Source: Pseudomonas sp. IPO3778 (GTDB taxonomy: Bacteria; Pseudomonadota; Gammaproteobacteria; Pseudomonadales; Pseudomonadaceae). From it: 64,000 nucleotides of DNA. The translations under genes and the position numbers were made by a program. The notes under the pieces are model-generated. The model made no database searches and was not told the origin of the DNA. It saw nothing but the letters and a program-made list of their open reading frames with translations. The stretch covers positions 100,032 to 164,031 of the forward strand of contig NZ_JACARC010000034.1 of the NCBI RefSeq assembly GCF_013386825.1. The letters run 5' to 3'. Of the stretch, positions 24,401 through 33,764 are shown piece by piece. Positions within the stretch are counted from its first letter, which is position 1; every line of letters starts with the position of its first letter.

Positions 24401-27293
24401 TCTCTTCCACCGCGCCGTAGAGGTCGAGCAAGGCTTCGCACAACTCGTCCATCGGGTGCAGGTCGGCCAGGTGCGCGCCCTCGCCCAAGGTGGTCAGTTC
24501 GTCCAGCAGCGCGCTCAGTTCCTGACGCTCGCCGGGGTGCTGTTGCCAGCGGCGCAACAGGCTTTCGGCGTCCAGCAGGATGTCCATGCCCTGGGCCAGG
24601 AAGTTGGCGATCAACTGCGGGTCGCGCTTGATGCGCAGGCCGGTGTTGGGCGCATTCAGCAGGGCTTCAAGCTGGCTGTTCAGCAGGTTCTGCGTGCGTT
24701 CGATCAGCCCTGCCGCGCCGGTAATGGCTGCGTGGGGATCACTGTCCAGCTGGCGCACGCCACGCTGGAACAGCGCCTCGGCTTCCAGCAGCAATTCGAT
24801 TTCATCCAGGTCCAGCGGCAGGCGGTGAGCCTTGTACTCGCGGGTCAGATGGTCCAGCGGTCGCGCCAGTTCGGCGATGGGCAACACGCCGGCCATGTAG
24901 GCGCTGCCCTTGAGGGTGTGCAGTGCGCGTTGCAGTTCATCGCTGACTTGCAGTGGCAGGTGCTCGGTGGCCTGTTGCAGGAAATGGTTGAGGCTGTCGA
25001 GGTGGCTCTGGGCTTCGTTGCGGAAGATCTCCAGCAGTTGCGGGTCCAGGGTGGCCGGGTCTGTGGCTGACGGCTCGATACGGCTGGCCAAGGCATGGGC
25101 CCGTGCCGCCAGTTCGTCTACGTCGTCGCGCTGGCGCTGGGCATCGGCGGCGAAATCGGTGATCAGCTCAGGCAGCAATGCCAGCGCGTCATCCAGCACC
25201 GCTTGCACCTCCGGGCCCGGCGCGACGCTGCGCTCGAGCACCCGGTTGAGCAGGTTCTCAACCGACCAGGCCAACTCCGCCAACACCAGCGCGCGGACCA
25301 TACGACCGCTGCCTTTCAAGGTGTGGAAGGCTCGGCGCATTTCGCTCAGGGTGGCCTTGTCTTCCAGGCTCGCGGTGCCGGCGGGTACGTAGCGGTGCAG
25401 CACGTCGAGGACTTCGGCGGTTTCTTCGAGGAAGACTTCCCGCAACTCGTCGTCGATGGCTTCTTCGCCCGCAGGCGGCGGCAGCAGGCTGCCAGGACGC
25501 TGGAGCGCCGGCGGATTGAGGCGTGAGGTGGGGCTGGCCAGCGCATCCGCGAGAAACGGAATTTGCTCCGAAGGCGAGTCGTCCTGAGCGAGCAGTGCCT
25601 GGCGCCAAGGCTTTTCGGCCGGCAGATAGCCCAGCGCTGCGAGGCCTTCGGCGGCGACTTCCAGCACACGCTCGCCCGGGGCGTCGTGGTCCTGGAGCAT
25701 GCGCTCCAGGTAGTACTCGAGGCTGGTGAGCACGTCGGCAAAATGCTCAAGCTGCGCCTCGGAAGGTGCGGCGTCGCTGACCATCAGTTGCTCGTTGACG
25801 TAATCATTGCAGCCACGCATCAGGCTCGCCGCCCGGGGCAGCGGAATCATCGCCAGGGCGCCGCGCACCTGGGTCAGCAACTCGGGCAACGACTCCAGGC
25901 GCTGGCGGTCCCAGTGGGCCTCAATGCAGTCGATCACCAGCTCCTTGGCCTGGGTCAGGCACTGGCAGGACTCGCGGATCACCAGGTGATGGATCTGCGT
26001 CAGGTCGGTGGTGGGCAGGCGGCTTTCTTCACGGCGTTCCGGCTCGACGGTGCCGACCATCCCGGCCAGCGTGGCTTCGACGTAGAGCAACGCACCGGCG
26101 ACGTCCATCAAGACTGCGTCGTTGGGCTCGCGCTGCCCTTGGGCCAGGCCAAGTACCACCGCCAACTGGTCGATGATCACTTTGCGCGGCTGGCCAAAGC
26201 CCAATACGGCCAGGGTGTCGGCGATCTGGCGCAAGGGCGCCAGCAACGCATCAAGGTCCGAGGCGTGCTGGCGGTCGCTGCGTACAAACAGGTCCAGGCG
26301 CTCCTTGACCCGCACCAGTTCCTCGCACAGCGCGCCGAGCACAGAGCCCATGGCATCGCGGTCGGGGCCGGCCAGGCGGGCACGTTCGGCGTCTACCACG
26401 GCGCTGTCGGGCAGGGCTTCATCGAGGCCATAACGTTCTTTCAAACTTTGCATCCGTGGAGTCGGTCGGGTGACTTTGGCGACGTAGAACAACAGGCTCT
26501 TGAGCAACTCATCCGGGGCAGGGGTGTTGATCCCGTCGATGCCCTGGATCAGCAGGCGCTTGAGTTCCTTGTCGCAGGCTTTAAGCAAACTGCGCAACGC
26601 CGGGCTGTTGGCGACCACGCCAATGAGCATGCCTTCCACCAGCGCCGAGGTCACCTGCCACAACGGTAACAGCGGCGCACCCTGGCACAGGGCTTCGAGG
26701 CGGGCGAAGACCCGCGCCATGTCTTCCAGGTTGCTGGGGCCGTGGTCTTCGCGCAGCAAGCCCACCAGTGCCTGTTGCAGCATCTGCCGCCACTGGCGCA
26801 GCAACCCGGGGAAATCCTCCGGCGTGCGCTGGGCCAGCGCTTCTTCGGGCAGCGGCGGGATCATCAGCAGTTGCGGGCTGAACAGGCTGGTTTCCGAGAG
26901 CAGGCTTTCGCCGCGCACGCTGCGCAGGTCGTTGAGCAGCGGCAGCACCACCAAGGGCAAGTCGCGCCGGGCACTGTGTACACGGTCGAGGTACAGCGGC
27001 AGTTGGCCGAGGCCCTGTTGCAGCAGGCGAATGCCCTCGTCGCGCTGGCTGACGCGCGCGCCTCGCAGGGCAAGGGCCAGTTGTTCCATTTCTTCAGCGA
27101 ACAGGGCTGCGCCGTAGAACTCGACCATCAGCAGGCTGCCGTGGACCTGATGGATGCAGGCCAGGCACTGGCTGATGGCCTCGCGGCTGCCGTCTTCCAC
27201 GTAGGCGTCCAGCGCCGAACGGGCCTGTTTCAGGGTTTCGGCAATTTCGCCCTTGACCCATTCGAGGGCCACGTAGTCGTGCCGATCAACCAT
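21453..27293 (-). CDS. chpA: ChpA/PilL hybrid chemotaxis histidine kinase
   Basis: A 1946-aa multi-domain kinase controlling twitching motility. Four canonical phosphotransfer domains have HTLKG motifs with His657, His792, His1093 and His1233; degenerate Hpt-like units precede them (HQVHGSLLMVEF near residue 50). Then come a CheA-type dimerisation segment (DLLDDLVNLAGE), an ATPase domain with N-box RNAVDHGLE near 1525 and DDGAG, a CheW domain, and a C-terminal receiver with Asp1875 (LMLLDIEMPRMDG). P. aeruginosa ChpA is longer and has more Hpt-type domains. It should phosphorylate PilG and PilH from the plasma membrane. Confidence 0.95.
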   Translation of the reverse strand: MVDRHDYVALEWVKGEIAETLKQARSALDAYVEDGSREAISQCLACIHQVHGSLLMVEFYGAALFAEEMEQLALALRGARVSQRDEGIRLLQQGLGQLPLYLDRVHSARRDLPLVVLPLLNDLRSVRGESLLSETSLFSPQLLMIPPLPEEALAQRTPEDFPGLLRQWRQMLQQALVGLLREDHGPSNLEDMARVFARLEALCQGAPLLPLWQVTSALVEGMLIGVVANSPALRSLLKACDKELKRLLIQGIDGINTPAPDELLKSLLFYVAKVTRPTPRMQSLKERYGLDEALPDSAVVDAERARLAGPDRDAMGSVLGALCEELVRVKERLDLFVRSDRQHASDLDALLAPLRQIADTLAVLGFGQPRKVIIDQLAVVLGLAQGQREPNDAVLMDVAGALLYVEATLAGMVGTVEPERREESRLPTTDLTQIHHLVIRESCQCLTQAKELVIDCIEAHWDRQRLESLPELLTQVRGALAMIPLPRAASLMRGCNDYVNEQLMVSDAAPSEAQLEHFADVLTSLEYYLERMLQDHDAPGERVLEVAAEGLAALGYLPAEKPWRQALLAQDDSPSEQIPFLADALASPTSRLNPPALQRPGSLLPPPAGEEAIDDELREVFLEETAEVLDVLHRYVPAGTASLEDKATLSEMRRAFHTLKGSGRMVRALVLAELAWSVENLLNRVLERSVAPGPEVQAVLDDALALLPELITDFAADAQRQRDDVDELAARAHALASRIEPSATDPATLDPQLLEIFRNEAQSHLDSLNHFLQQATEHLPLQVSDELQRALHTLKGSAYMAGVLPIAELARPLDHLTREYKAHRLPLDLDEIELLLEAEALFQRGVRQLDSDPHAAITGAAGLIERTQNLLNSQLEALLNAPNTGLRIKRDPQLIANFLAQGMDILLDAESLLRRWQQHPGERQELSALLDELTTLGEGAHLADLHPMDELCEALLDLYGAVEESSLAVSERFFHEAEQAHEALINMLDQLAAGQEISAAPARVRALRELLDEGLDPSATGLIKTDGSRALSISELGAATAKLDQGFAMDEEIVEIFLEEAVDILDSAGQSLKRWLLDPDNPAPLSSLQRDLHTLKGGARMAEIGAVGDLALELENLYEGLVDRRYSYSAELGNVLMASHERLALLLEQLQHPQPLSDATDLISHLRELRQGTGQAAPAAAAEVETPGTDPELLDIFLEEAADILDSSGAALLRWQAEPKSRQEVETLLRDLHTLKGGARMVEIGPIGDLAHELEFLYEGLSAGLLAPSAELFALLQGCHDRLAQMIDAVAAGMPVGAVDQLIERIKSLVHPADVSAAPVALAATKAEALPASDPAADMVKISADLLDDLVNLAGETSIFRGRIEQQVNDASIALHEVETTIERMRDQLRRLDTETQGRILSRQQAEAERLGYEEFDPLEMDRHSQLQQLSRALFESASDLLDLKETLERRNQDAHDLLQQQARINTELQEGLMRTRMVPFERMLPRLKRIVRQVAGELGKDVEFIVGNAEGEMDRNVLERMVAPLEHMLRNAVDHGLESRDARLLAGKPEKGRITLDLTHEGGDIVFDMRDDGAGVPLEAVRRKAIKRGLLDPNLEISDRDVLQFILQPGFSTAEKITQISGRGVGMDVVHEEVRQLGGSMVIDSTSGQGVHFRIRLPFTVSVNQALMVQCAGDQYAIPLNTIEGLVRVMPHELEGHFQQDPPRYEYAGQRYELFYLGDLLHTVGRPNLLGQYQPLPVLLVQCNERRVAVQVDAMAGTREIVVKGLGPQFAGVKGLSGATILGDGRVVLIIDLLAHIRARPPALPAQAADAPLILNDPLKKRPLLVLVVDDSVTVRKVTSRLLERNGMNVLTAKDGIDAMAVLEEHTPDLMLLDIEMPRMDGFEVAIQVRDDPRLMRMPIIMITSRTGQKHRDRAMAIGVNDYLGKPYQESVLLESIAYWSKSRA

Positions 27294-27344
27294 AACCGCT
27301 CCCGTCTGAATTCATGAGTTGCTGTGTTGCTTGAACATACATCC

Positions 27345-27446
27345 CTGTAGGAGCGAGCTTGCTCGCGAAGAACGCTAACGATGACGCGGGCATTCTGAAT
27401 GCACGCGGCGCTCTCTGGTTTTTCGCGAGCAAGCTCGCGCCTACAG
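27345..27446. repeat. REPIN (class CTGTAGGAGCGAGCTTGCTCGCG) overlapping the pilJ stop codon
   Basis: Inverted arms CTGTAGGAGCGAGCTTGC / GCAAGCTCGCGCCTACAG fill most of the chpA-pilJ gap. The last six bases (CTACAG on the plus strand) include the pilJ TAG stop, so the repeat has merged with the gene end. Confidence 0.9.
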
Positions 27447-29480
27447 CGCCGGTGGCAACGTGAACCCGGACACCGACCGCCGCAACTGACTGGCCATTTT
27501 TGCCAGGTTGCCGATGCTCTCGGCCGTGGCGGTGGAGCCCGACGACGTCTGAGTGGTGATCTGTTGAATCACGTTCATCGTCAGGGAAATCTGCCCCGCC
27601 GACGACGTCTGTTGCTGCGCCGCGTTGGAGATACTCTGGATCAACGCCGCCAACGTCTTCGACACGCCTTCGATCTCTTCCAGTGCCACGCCGGCGTCCT
27701 GAGCCAGCCGCGCACCGCGCACCACTTCGGTGGTGGTCTGTTCCATGGAAATCACCGCTTCGTTGGTGTCCGTCTGGATCGCCCGCACCAACGTTTCGAT
27801 TTGCCGCGTCGCCGCCGAAGAACGCTCGGCCAGCCGTTGCACTTCATCGGCCACCACCGCAAACCCCCGCCCGGCATCACCGGCCATGCTCGCCTGGATC
27901 GCCGCGTTGAGGGCCAGGATGTTGGTCTGCTCGGCGATGTCGTCGATCAGGCTGACGATGTCGCCAATCTCCTGGGACGATTCCCCCAGGCGCTTGATGC
28001 GCTTGGCGGTGTCCTGGATCTGCTCGCGGATGTTGTCCATGCCGTGGATGGTGTTGTGCACCACCTCGTTGCCCTTGTTGGCGATCTCTACCGAGCGCTC
28101 GGCCACGGCCGAAGATTCGGCGGCGTTGGCCGACACTTGGTCAATGGACTGGGCCATCTGGTTGATCGCCGTGGACGCTTCGGCAATCTGCTGCGCCTGA
28201 TGCTCCGAAGCCTGGGCCAGGTGCATGGCGGTGGCTTGGGTGTCTTGCACCGCGCCCGCCACTTGGCCGGCGGTGAGGTTGATGGTCGCCACCAGGTCGC
28301 GCAGTTGGTCCACGGAATAGTTGATGGAGTCGGCGATGGTGCCGGTGAAGTCTTCGGTGACCGAGGCGGTGACGGTCAGGTCGCCGTCGGCCAGGTCTTC
28401 GATTTCATCCAGCAGGCGCATGATCGCGTTCTGGTTACGCTCGTTCTTCTCGGCAGTTTCCCGCAATTGGCGGTTGGTCTCGCGGACCATTACCAGGCCG
28501 ATCAGGATGATCGAGGCCAGCGCCAGCAAGCCCAACACGTAACCGCCGATGGTGTCGAAGGTGCGCCCGTCTGCCAGGTTTTCAAACCCGGTGGCCAGGT
28601 GGGAGGCTTCGTCCAGCAGGGTTTGCGACAGGTTGAAAATATTGCTCGCCGAAGCGCGTACCTGGAACAGCTGCGGCGAGGTCTCGAGGATTTCGTCCAC
28701 GGAGCCGGAGACGAACTCAAACAGCTCGGCGATTTCCGCCAGCCGCGCCTGGGCATCATGGTCTTCAACCTGGGTGATGCGCAGCCCGGTATTGCCCTGG
28801 AGCATGCCATTCAGCACCTGGCCGAAACGGTTGGCATCGCGGCCAAAGGCATCGGCGGCCTGCACGGCGGTTTCATCGCCTGCCAGCACGGTGTTGACCG
28901 CACCGAGAATGCGCTCAGCCAGCAACGATTGACGCTGGGCCAAGGCCACCTGGCTGGCCGGTGCGCCGCGTTGCAGGAGGATATCCACCACCTTTTCCGA
29001 CTCGACCTGCAACTGCGGCACCGTTTCCGCCAGGGTGGCGGCCACTTGGTGCAACGACAGCACCGTCTGTTCACTGGCCAGGATCGCATCGGCGTTTTTC
29101 AGCAGCGCTTCCCAGTCGGTCTGCACCGCGCGCATTTCCGCACGCACGGCGGGCGGCGCAGCGGGCAGGCCGGTAGCCGGGTCGCCTTTTTTCAGGTAAC
29201 CCCAGCGCTGGGCGAAATCGTTGCGCGCATCCCCCAGCAGCTTGAACGCAGCAGCCTTGCCGGCAGCGGCCTCGGTGGCGTTCTTGGCGATGCGCTGGGA
29301 CAGCACCCGCAGTTCACCGGCGTGGCCGATGTACTGTTTGTCGTAGGTGGACTGGGTGTTGAGGTACGCAAAGTTGGCGAACAGCAGCATGATGAACACG
29401 ATCAACGCGATAAACAGGACGATGATCTGGGAGCGGCTGCGGGACGCTTCCTGGGGTTTGGCGGGGGTAACGGTACTCAT
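27441..29480 (-). CDS. pilJ: methyl-accepting chemotaxis protein PilJ
   Basis: A 679-aa transducer of the type IV pilus chemosensory system. TM1 is at residues about 20-43 ([22 protein letters not shown]) and TM2 about 308-330 ([19 protein letters not shown]), enclosing a periplasmic domain of two helical PilJ repeats. The cytoplasmic signalling hairpin contains [19 protein letters not shown]. The ATG at 29480 overlaps the pilI stop as ATGA. Its stop codon lies within a REPIN. The methyltransferase PilK that normally follows is missing. Confidence 0.95.
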   Translation of the reverse strand: MSTVTPAKPQEASRSRSQIIVLFIALIVFIMLLFANFAYLNTQSTYDKQYIGHAGELRVLSQRIAKNATEAAAGKAAAFKLLGDARNDFAQRWGYLKKGDPATGLPAAPPAVRAEMRAVQTDWEALLKNADAILASEQTVLSLHQVAATLAETVPQLQVESEKVVDILLQRGAPASQVALAQRQSLLAERILGAVNTVLAGDETAVQAADAFGRDANRFGQVLNGMLQGNTGLRITQVEDHDAQARLAEIAELFEFVSGSVDEILETSPQLFQVRASASNIFNLSQTLLDEASHLATGFENLADGRTFDTIGGYVLGLLALASIILIGLVMVRETNRQLRETAEKNERNQNAIMRLLDEIEDLADGDLTVTASVTEDFTGTIADSINYSVDQLRDLVATINLTAGQVAGAVQDTQATAMHLAQASEHQAQQIAEASTAINQMAQSIDQVSANAAESSAVAERSVEIANKGNEVVHNTIHGMDNIREQIQDTAKRIKRLGESSQEIGDIVSLIDDIAEQTNILALNAAIQASMAGDAGRGFAVVADEVQRLAERSSAATRQIETLVRAIQTDTNEAVISMEQTTTEVVRGARLAQDAGVALEEIEGVSKTLAALIQSISNAAQQQTSSAGQISLTMNVIQQITTQTSSGSTATAESIGNLAKMASQLRRSVSGFTLPPAL

Positions 29481-30001
29481 GCGGCCACATCCATGAAGCC
29501 TGGAGCCTGGGCCAGGGCGAAGGGGCTGAAGACCTGCCACAGCGGGTCGCCGTCGAACTGGCCCAGGATAAACGGCGCGCCGGCCGCGGCGTTCGTCGAC
29601 AACGCGTCTTGTGCGAAATGCTGCATGCCCACCACCTCGTCCACCAACAGGCCGACAAACACGTCCTGATATTCCACCACCAGCACCCGCCGTTGCTTGC
29701 GCGCCACCGACAGGTCAAAGCCGAGGAACCCGCCCAAATCCATCACCGGCAACAAGCGCCCGCGCAGGTTGGCCACGCCCTTGACCCACGGTTTGACGCC
29801 GGGCATCAAGGTGCAGCGTGGTTCATGCAGCACTTCGGCGACTTCGCCCATGGGCGCCACGTACCAGTGCTCGCCCAGGCGAAACCCGATCCCGCTCCAG
29901 CTGTGCAGCCGGGTTTCCTGGGACGGCAGGTCGGCGGCCAGCAAGCGGCAGCGGCGGTCGATGTCCAGCAGCAGCTCGAAGGCAGTTTGCGACTCGGTCA
30001 T
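29477..30001 (-). CDS. pilI: CheW-like adaptor PilI
   Basis: A 174-aa CheW-type adaptor coupling PilJ to ChpA. Residues 35-165 form the CheW fold ([25 protein letters not shown] ... [21 protein letters not shown] ... [14 protein letters not shown]). Order pilG-pilH-pilI-pilJ and the 4-bp overlap with pilJ match the known operon. Confidence 0.93.
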   Translation of the reverse strand: MTESQTAFELLLDIDRRCRLLAADLPSQETRLHSWSGIGFRLGEHWYVAPMGEVAEVLHEPRCTLMPGVKPWVKGVANLRGRLLPVMDLGGFLGFDLSVARKQRRVLVVEYQDVFVGLLVDEVVGMQHFAQDALSTNAAAGAPFILGQFDGDPLWQVFSPFALAQAPGFMDVAA

Positions 30002-30013
30002 GGGAACGTGCCG

Positions 30014-30379
30014 TCAGCCGGCCAGCACCTTGTTCAGGGTGGCGATCAGGGTTTCTTCGTCCACGGGTTTGGTCAGGTAGTCCTTGGCGCCCTGGCGCTC
30101 GCCCCAGATCTTGTCGGTTTCCTGATCCTTGGTGGTGATGATGATCACCGGGATGTGCCCGGTTTCAGGGTCTTTGGTCAGCTGACGGGTGGCCTGGAAG
30201 CCGTTGAGACCCGGCATCACGATGTCCATCAATACTGCGTCAGGTTTTTCCTGGCGGGCCAGCGCGACGCCATCGCCGCCGTTCTGGGCCTTGAGGACTT
30301 CATGACCATGCTTTTCGAGCATTTCGGTCAATTTGTACATTTCAGTCGGCGAATCGTCGACGATCAGAACACGTGCCAT
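30014..30379 (-). CDS. pilH: response regulator PilH
   Basis: A 121-aa single-domain CheY-like protein. Phosphoacceptor Asp52 lies in VLMDIVMPGLNG, the acidic pair is in VDDSP and Lys in YLTKPVDEE. It antagonises PilG, favouring pilus retraction by PilT or dampening phosphoflow. ATG at 30379 preferred over a start four codons upstream. Confidence 0.94.
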   Translation of the reverse strand: MARVLIVDDSPTEMYKLTEMLEKHGHEVLKAQNGGDGVALARQEKPDAVLMDIVMPGLNGFQATRQLTKDPETGHIPVIIITTKDQETDKIWGERQGAKDYLTKPVDEETLIATLNKVLAG

Positions 30380-30426
30380 GGTTTTCCCCACTTCTTTAGT
30401 AGACGCAAGCCCTCGTGGGGCCCTCG

Positions 30427-30834
30427 TCAGTGTGCTTGTTCTACTGCGGCGAAGCCCGGTACATAGGCCTTGATCGCACTCAGCAGTTCTTCCTTGCTGA
30501 AAGGCTTGGTCAAAAATTGATCAGAACCGACGATGCGCCCCTTGGCCTTGTCGAACAGGCCATCCTTGGAGGACAGCATGATCACCGGGATCGACTTGAA
30601 CGCCGGGTTGTTCTTCACCAGGGCGCAGGTCTGATAACCATCCAGGCGCGGCATCATGATGTCGACAAAGATAATGTGCGGGTGATGGTCAACAATCTTG
30701 GCCAGGGCATCGAAACCGTCGATGGCCGTGATGACGTCGCACCCTACGTTCTTCAACAGTGTTTCGGCCGTGCGGCGAATCGTTTTCGAATCGTCGATCA
30801 CCATCACTTTCAAGGCGTTGGAATGCTGTTCCAT
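30427..30834 (-). CDS. pilG: response regulator PilG
   Basis: A 135-aa single-domain response regulator, first gene of the cluster. Asp58 in IFVDIMMPRLDGYQ is the phosphorylation site; VIDDSKTIRRTAETLL and FLTKPFSKEELL complete the acidic pocket. It promotes pilus extension through PilB and raises cAMP in P. aeruginosa. The promoter is in the 239 bp shared with divergent gshB. Confidence 0.94.
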   Translation of the reverse strand: MEQHSNALKVMVIDDSKTIRRTAETLLKNVGCDVITAIDGFDALAKIVDHHPHIIFVDIMMPRLDGYQTCALVKNNPAFKSIPVIMLSSKDGLFDKAKGRIVGSDQFLTKPFSKEELLSAIKAYVPGFAAVEQAH

Positions 30835-31073
30835 ATCTGCTCTACCATCGCCACAGCGAATAGGTTTTCGGTGTGTACTGCCTGATGTTGCACAGGATGA
30901 GCGCCGTAAGCCTCGGAATTCAAGGGCTGATACGCCATGGCAGCCTTTTTAGCACAGTCTCAGAACGCAATCTATCGGCCGACCCGCCCGGTGGTTTTTC
31001 CTTGACCCACAACAGCCGCAGCGCCACTCTGACGCCACTTTTATGCGCCCTTATTTGCTAGAGGAAATCCCCC

Positions 31074-32027
31074 ATGAGCGTTCGCGTCGGCATTGTCATG
31101 GACCCTATCGCCAGCATCTCCTATAAAAAGGATAGCTCGCTGGCCATGCTGCTGGCCGCCCAGGCCCGCGGCTGGAGCCTGTTCTATATGGAACAGCCGG
31201 ACCTTTACCAGGGTGACGGTGAAGCGCGGGCACGGATGCGCCCCCTGCAGGTGTTTGCCAACCCTGAGAAGTGGTTCGAACTGCAAGACGAAATCGACAG
31301 CCCCCTGAGCGACCTCGACGTGATCCTGATGCGCAAGGACCCGCCGTTCGACATGGAGTTCGTCTACTCCACCTACCTGCTGGAGCAGGCCGAACGCGCG
31401 GGCGTGCTGATCGTCAACAAGCCCCAGAGCCTGCGGGACTGCAACGAAAAGCTGTTCGCCACGCTGTTCCCGCAGTGCACGCCGCCGACCGTGGTCAGCC
31501 GCCGCGCCGATGTGCTGCGTGAATTCGCCGCCAAGCACGGTGATGTGATCCTCAAGCCGCTGGACGGGATGGGCGGCACGTCGATTTTCCGCCACCGCGC
31601 CGGCGACCCGAACCTGTCGGTGATCCTGGAAACCCTGACCGCGCTGGGCACCCAGCAGATCATGGGCCAGGCCTACATTCCGGCGATCAAGGACGGTGAC
31701 AAACGCATCCTGATGATCGACGGCGAGCCGGTGCCTTACTGCCTGGCGCGTATTCCGGCCGCCGGCGAGACCCGCGGCAACCTGGCGGCCGGTGGCCGGG
31801 GTGAAGCCCGCCCGCTGACCGACAAGGATCGCTGGATTGCCGCCCAAGTCGGCCCGACCCTGCGCGAAAAAGGCCTGCTGTTTGTAGGACTGGACGTAAT
31901 TGGCGAAAACCTCACCGAAATCAACGTCACCAGCCCGACCTGTATTCGCGAGATCGACAATGCATTTGGCACGAACATCGGCGAAATGCTGATGGCGGCG
32001 ATTGCCTCCAAGCTACAAGCCAAGTGA
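31074..32027 (+). CDS. gshB: glutathione synthetase
   Basis: A 317-aa ATP-grasp ligase joining glycine to gamma-glutamylcysteine. VGIVMDPIASISYKKDSSLAMLLAAQ begins the N-terminal domain; VILKPLDGMGGTSIFR and VDVIGENLTEINVTSPTC-like C-terminal residues (LDVIGENLTEINVTSPTCIREID) bind ATP and magnesium. Length equals E. coli GshB. AGAGGAAATC precedes the ATG. Divergent from pilG, as in other pseudomonads. Confidence 0.96.
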   Translation: MSVRVGIVMDPIASISYKKDSSLAMLLAAQARGWSLFYMEQPDLYQGDGEARARMRPLQVFANPEKWFELQDEIDSPLSDLDVILMRKDPPFDMEFVYSTYLLEQAERAGVLIVNKPQSLRDCNEKLFATLFPQCTPPTVVSRRADVLREFAAKHGDVILKPLDGMGGTSIFRHRAGDPNLSVILETLTALGTQQIMGQAYIPAIKDGDKRILMIDGEPVPYCLARIPAAGETRGNLAAGGRGEARPLTDKDRWIAAQVGPTLREKGLLFVGLDVIGENLTEINVTSPTCIREIDNAFGTNIGEMLMAAIASKLQAK

Positions 32028-32104
32028 CATAGAACAACCGGACACAAACCAACATTGCGCTATCATGCCCCACCTGTGAAATGCGCGATGTTGGTTTTCT
32101 TGTC

Positions 32105-33004
32105 ATGACGCTCCCGTCCGATCTGCCCCCCGAACTCTCCCACAGCGGCGTGCGCCCGGCTGATCGGCTTGGATTTACCCTGTTTCTGGCGGCGTTGATT
32201 CACCTGGCACTGATCCTCGGCCTGGGCTTCACCTTTGCCGAGCCCAAGCAGATCACCAAGACCCTGGAGATCACCCTCGCCACCTTCAAAAGCGAAAAGA
32301 AGCCCGAGAAGGCTGACTTCCTCGCCCAGGACAACCAGCAAGGCAGCGGCACCCTCGACAAGAAGGCCGTGCCCAAGACCACTGAAGTGGCGCCGTTCCA
32401 GGACAACAAGGTCAATAAAGTCACGCCACCGCCGGCGCCCAAGCCGGAAGTGAAACAGGCCGCACCCAAGGCAGCGGTCACCACCGTGGCGCCCAAACCC
32501 CACAAAGCCCCGACCCAGCGCGAAAAGGCCAAGACCGAACCCGCGCCCACTCCGCGAGCCCCAACCTTTGACAGCTCGCAACTCTCCAGCGAAATCTCCA
32601 GCCTGGAAGCCGAACTGGCCCACGAACAACAGCTGTACGCCAAGCGCCCGCGAATCTACCGCCTGAACGCCGCCTCCACCATGCGCGACAAAGGCGCCTG
32701 GTATAAGGACGAGTGGCGCAAGAAGGTCGAGCGCATCGGCAACCTGAACTACCCGGATGAAGCCCGCCGCCAGCAGATCTACGGCAATTTGCGGCTGTTG
32801 GTGTCGATCAACAGCGATGGCACCTTATATGAAGTGCAGGTGCTGGAGTCCTCCGGCCAGCCGCTGCTGGACCAGGCGGCGCAACGCATCGTGCGCCTGG
32901 CGGCGCCTTTTGCGCCGTTCACCGGAGACCTGGCCGACATCGACCGCCTGGAAATCATTCGCACCTGGCGCTTTGCCAAGGGTGATCGGCTTTCCAGCAA
33001 CTAA
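32105..33004 (+). CDS. energy transducer TonB family protein (TonB3-like)
   Basis: A 299-aa TonB-type protein. TM helix at residues about 22-46 (GFTLFLAALIHLALILGLGF), then a Lys/Pro-rich periplasmic linker (PPPAPKPEVKQ, TEPAPTPRAP) and a C-terminal TonB domain (YGNLRLLVSINSDGTLYEVQVLESSG). Adjacent to gshB and the pil cluster as is PA0406 (tonB3), which is implicated in twitching. A start eight codons upstream (32081) is possible. Anchored in the inner membrane, reaching the outer membrane. Confidence 0.88.
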   Translation: MTLPSDLPPELSHSGVRPADRLGFTLFLAALIHLALILGLGFTFAEPKQITKTLEITLATFKSEKKPEKADFLAQDNQQGSGTLDKKAVPKTTEVAPFQDNKVNKVTPPPAPKPEVKQAAPKAAVTTVAPKPHKAPTQREKAKTEPAPTPRAPTFDSSQLSSEISSLEAELAHEQQLYAKRPRIYRLNAASTMRDKGAWYKDEWRKKVERIGNLNYPDEARRQQIYGNLRLLVSINSDGTLYEVQVLESSGQPLLDQAAQRIVRLAAPFAPFTGDLADIDRLEIIRTWRFAKGDRLSSN

Positions 33005-33017
33005 TCGACCCGGCTCT

Positions 33018-33119
33018 CTGTAGGAGCGAGCTTGCTCGCGAAGGTCGCGAACGATAACGCGGGCTTCCTGGTTTACCCCGGCGCTCTCAGGTTTTTCGCG
33101 AGCAAGCTCGCTCCTACAG
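33018..33119. repeat. REPIN (class CTGTAGGAGCGAGCTTGCTCGCG)
   Basis: Inverted arms CTGTAGGAGCGAGCTTGCTC flank ~55 bp, right after the tonB-like stop. Same class as 27345 and 46555. Confidence 0.92.
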
Positions 33120-33194
33120 AGAATCAACACGCCAAACCAATTCCTGCGCATCCTCAGCTTGTCAGTTTGCCCCTCCAACGCCACACTAGCGGAC

Positions 33195-33764
33195 ATGAAA
33201 AATGTCAGCCCGACCTACCTCAAGCACCAATTCCTGATCGCCATGCCCCATATGGCCGACCCGAACTTTGCGCAGACCTTGACCTACATCGTCGAGCACA
33301 CCGCCAATGGTGCGATGGGGCTGGTGGTCAACCGCCCGCAAGACCTGAACCTGGCCGATATCCTCGAGCAATTGCGCCCGGACATCGACCCACCTGCCAG
33401 TTGCCAGCACGTACCGATCTACATCGGCGGGCCGGTGCAGACGGACCGGGGTTTTGTGTTGCACCCCACCGGGCCGAAATTCCAGGCGACCGTGGACCTT
33501 GAAGGGTTGTCCCTGTCCACGTCCCAGGATGTGCTGTTTGCGATCGCCGATGGCGTGGGGCCTGATCAAAGTGTGATCACCCTGGGCTACGCCGGCTGGG
33601 AAGCCGGGCAACTGGAGGCTGAGCTGGCGAGCAATGCCTGGCTGACCTGCCCGTTTGACGCCGACATCCTGTTCAACACCCCCAGCGAACTGCGCCTGGA
33701 AGCCGCCGCCGCCAAGCTGCGAATCAACCTCAGCCTGTTGACCAGCCAGGCGGGGCACGCCTGA
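33195..33764 (+). CDS. algH: YqgE/AlgH family protein
   Basis: A 189-aa cytoplasmic protein of the UPF0301 family. FLIAMPHMADPNFAQTLTYIVEHTANGAMGLVVNRP is the signature. In P. aeruginosa AlgH affects alginate and virulence traits; the biochemical role is unknown. The ATG at 33195 yields the standard length; an earlier GTG/ATG would add poorly conserved residues. Overlaps ruvX by one base. Confidence 0.93.
   Translation: MKNVSPTYLKHQFLIAMPHMADPNFAQTLTYIVEHTANGAMGLVVNRPQDLNLADILEQLRPDIDPPASCQHVPIYIGGPVQTDRGFVLHPTGPKFQATVDLEGLSLSTSQDVLFAIADGVGPDQSVITLGYAGWEAGQLEAELASNAWLTCPFDADILFNTPSELRLEAAAAKLRINLSLLTSQAGHA

Noticed and set aside
21504-25070. A 1188-codon open frame opposite chpA
   Set aside because: It is a shadow of the GC-rich chpA gene. 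The product is His/Gln-rich with no domain, whereas the opposite frame has kinase and Hpt motifs.
27399-29669. Long open frame opposite pilJ
   Set aside because: Antisense shadow with no recognisable domains; pilJ has all MCP hallmarks.
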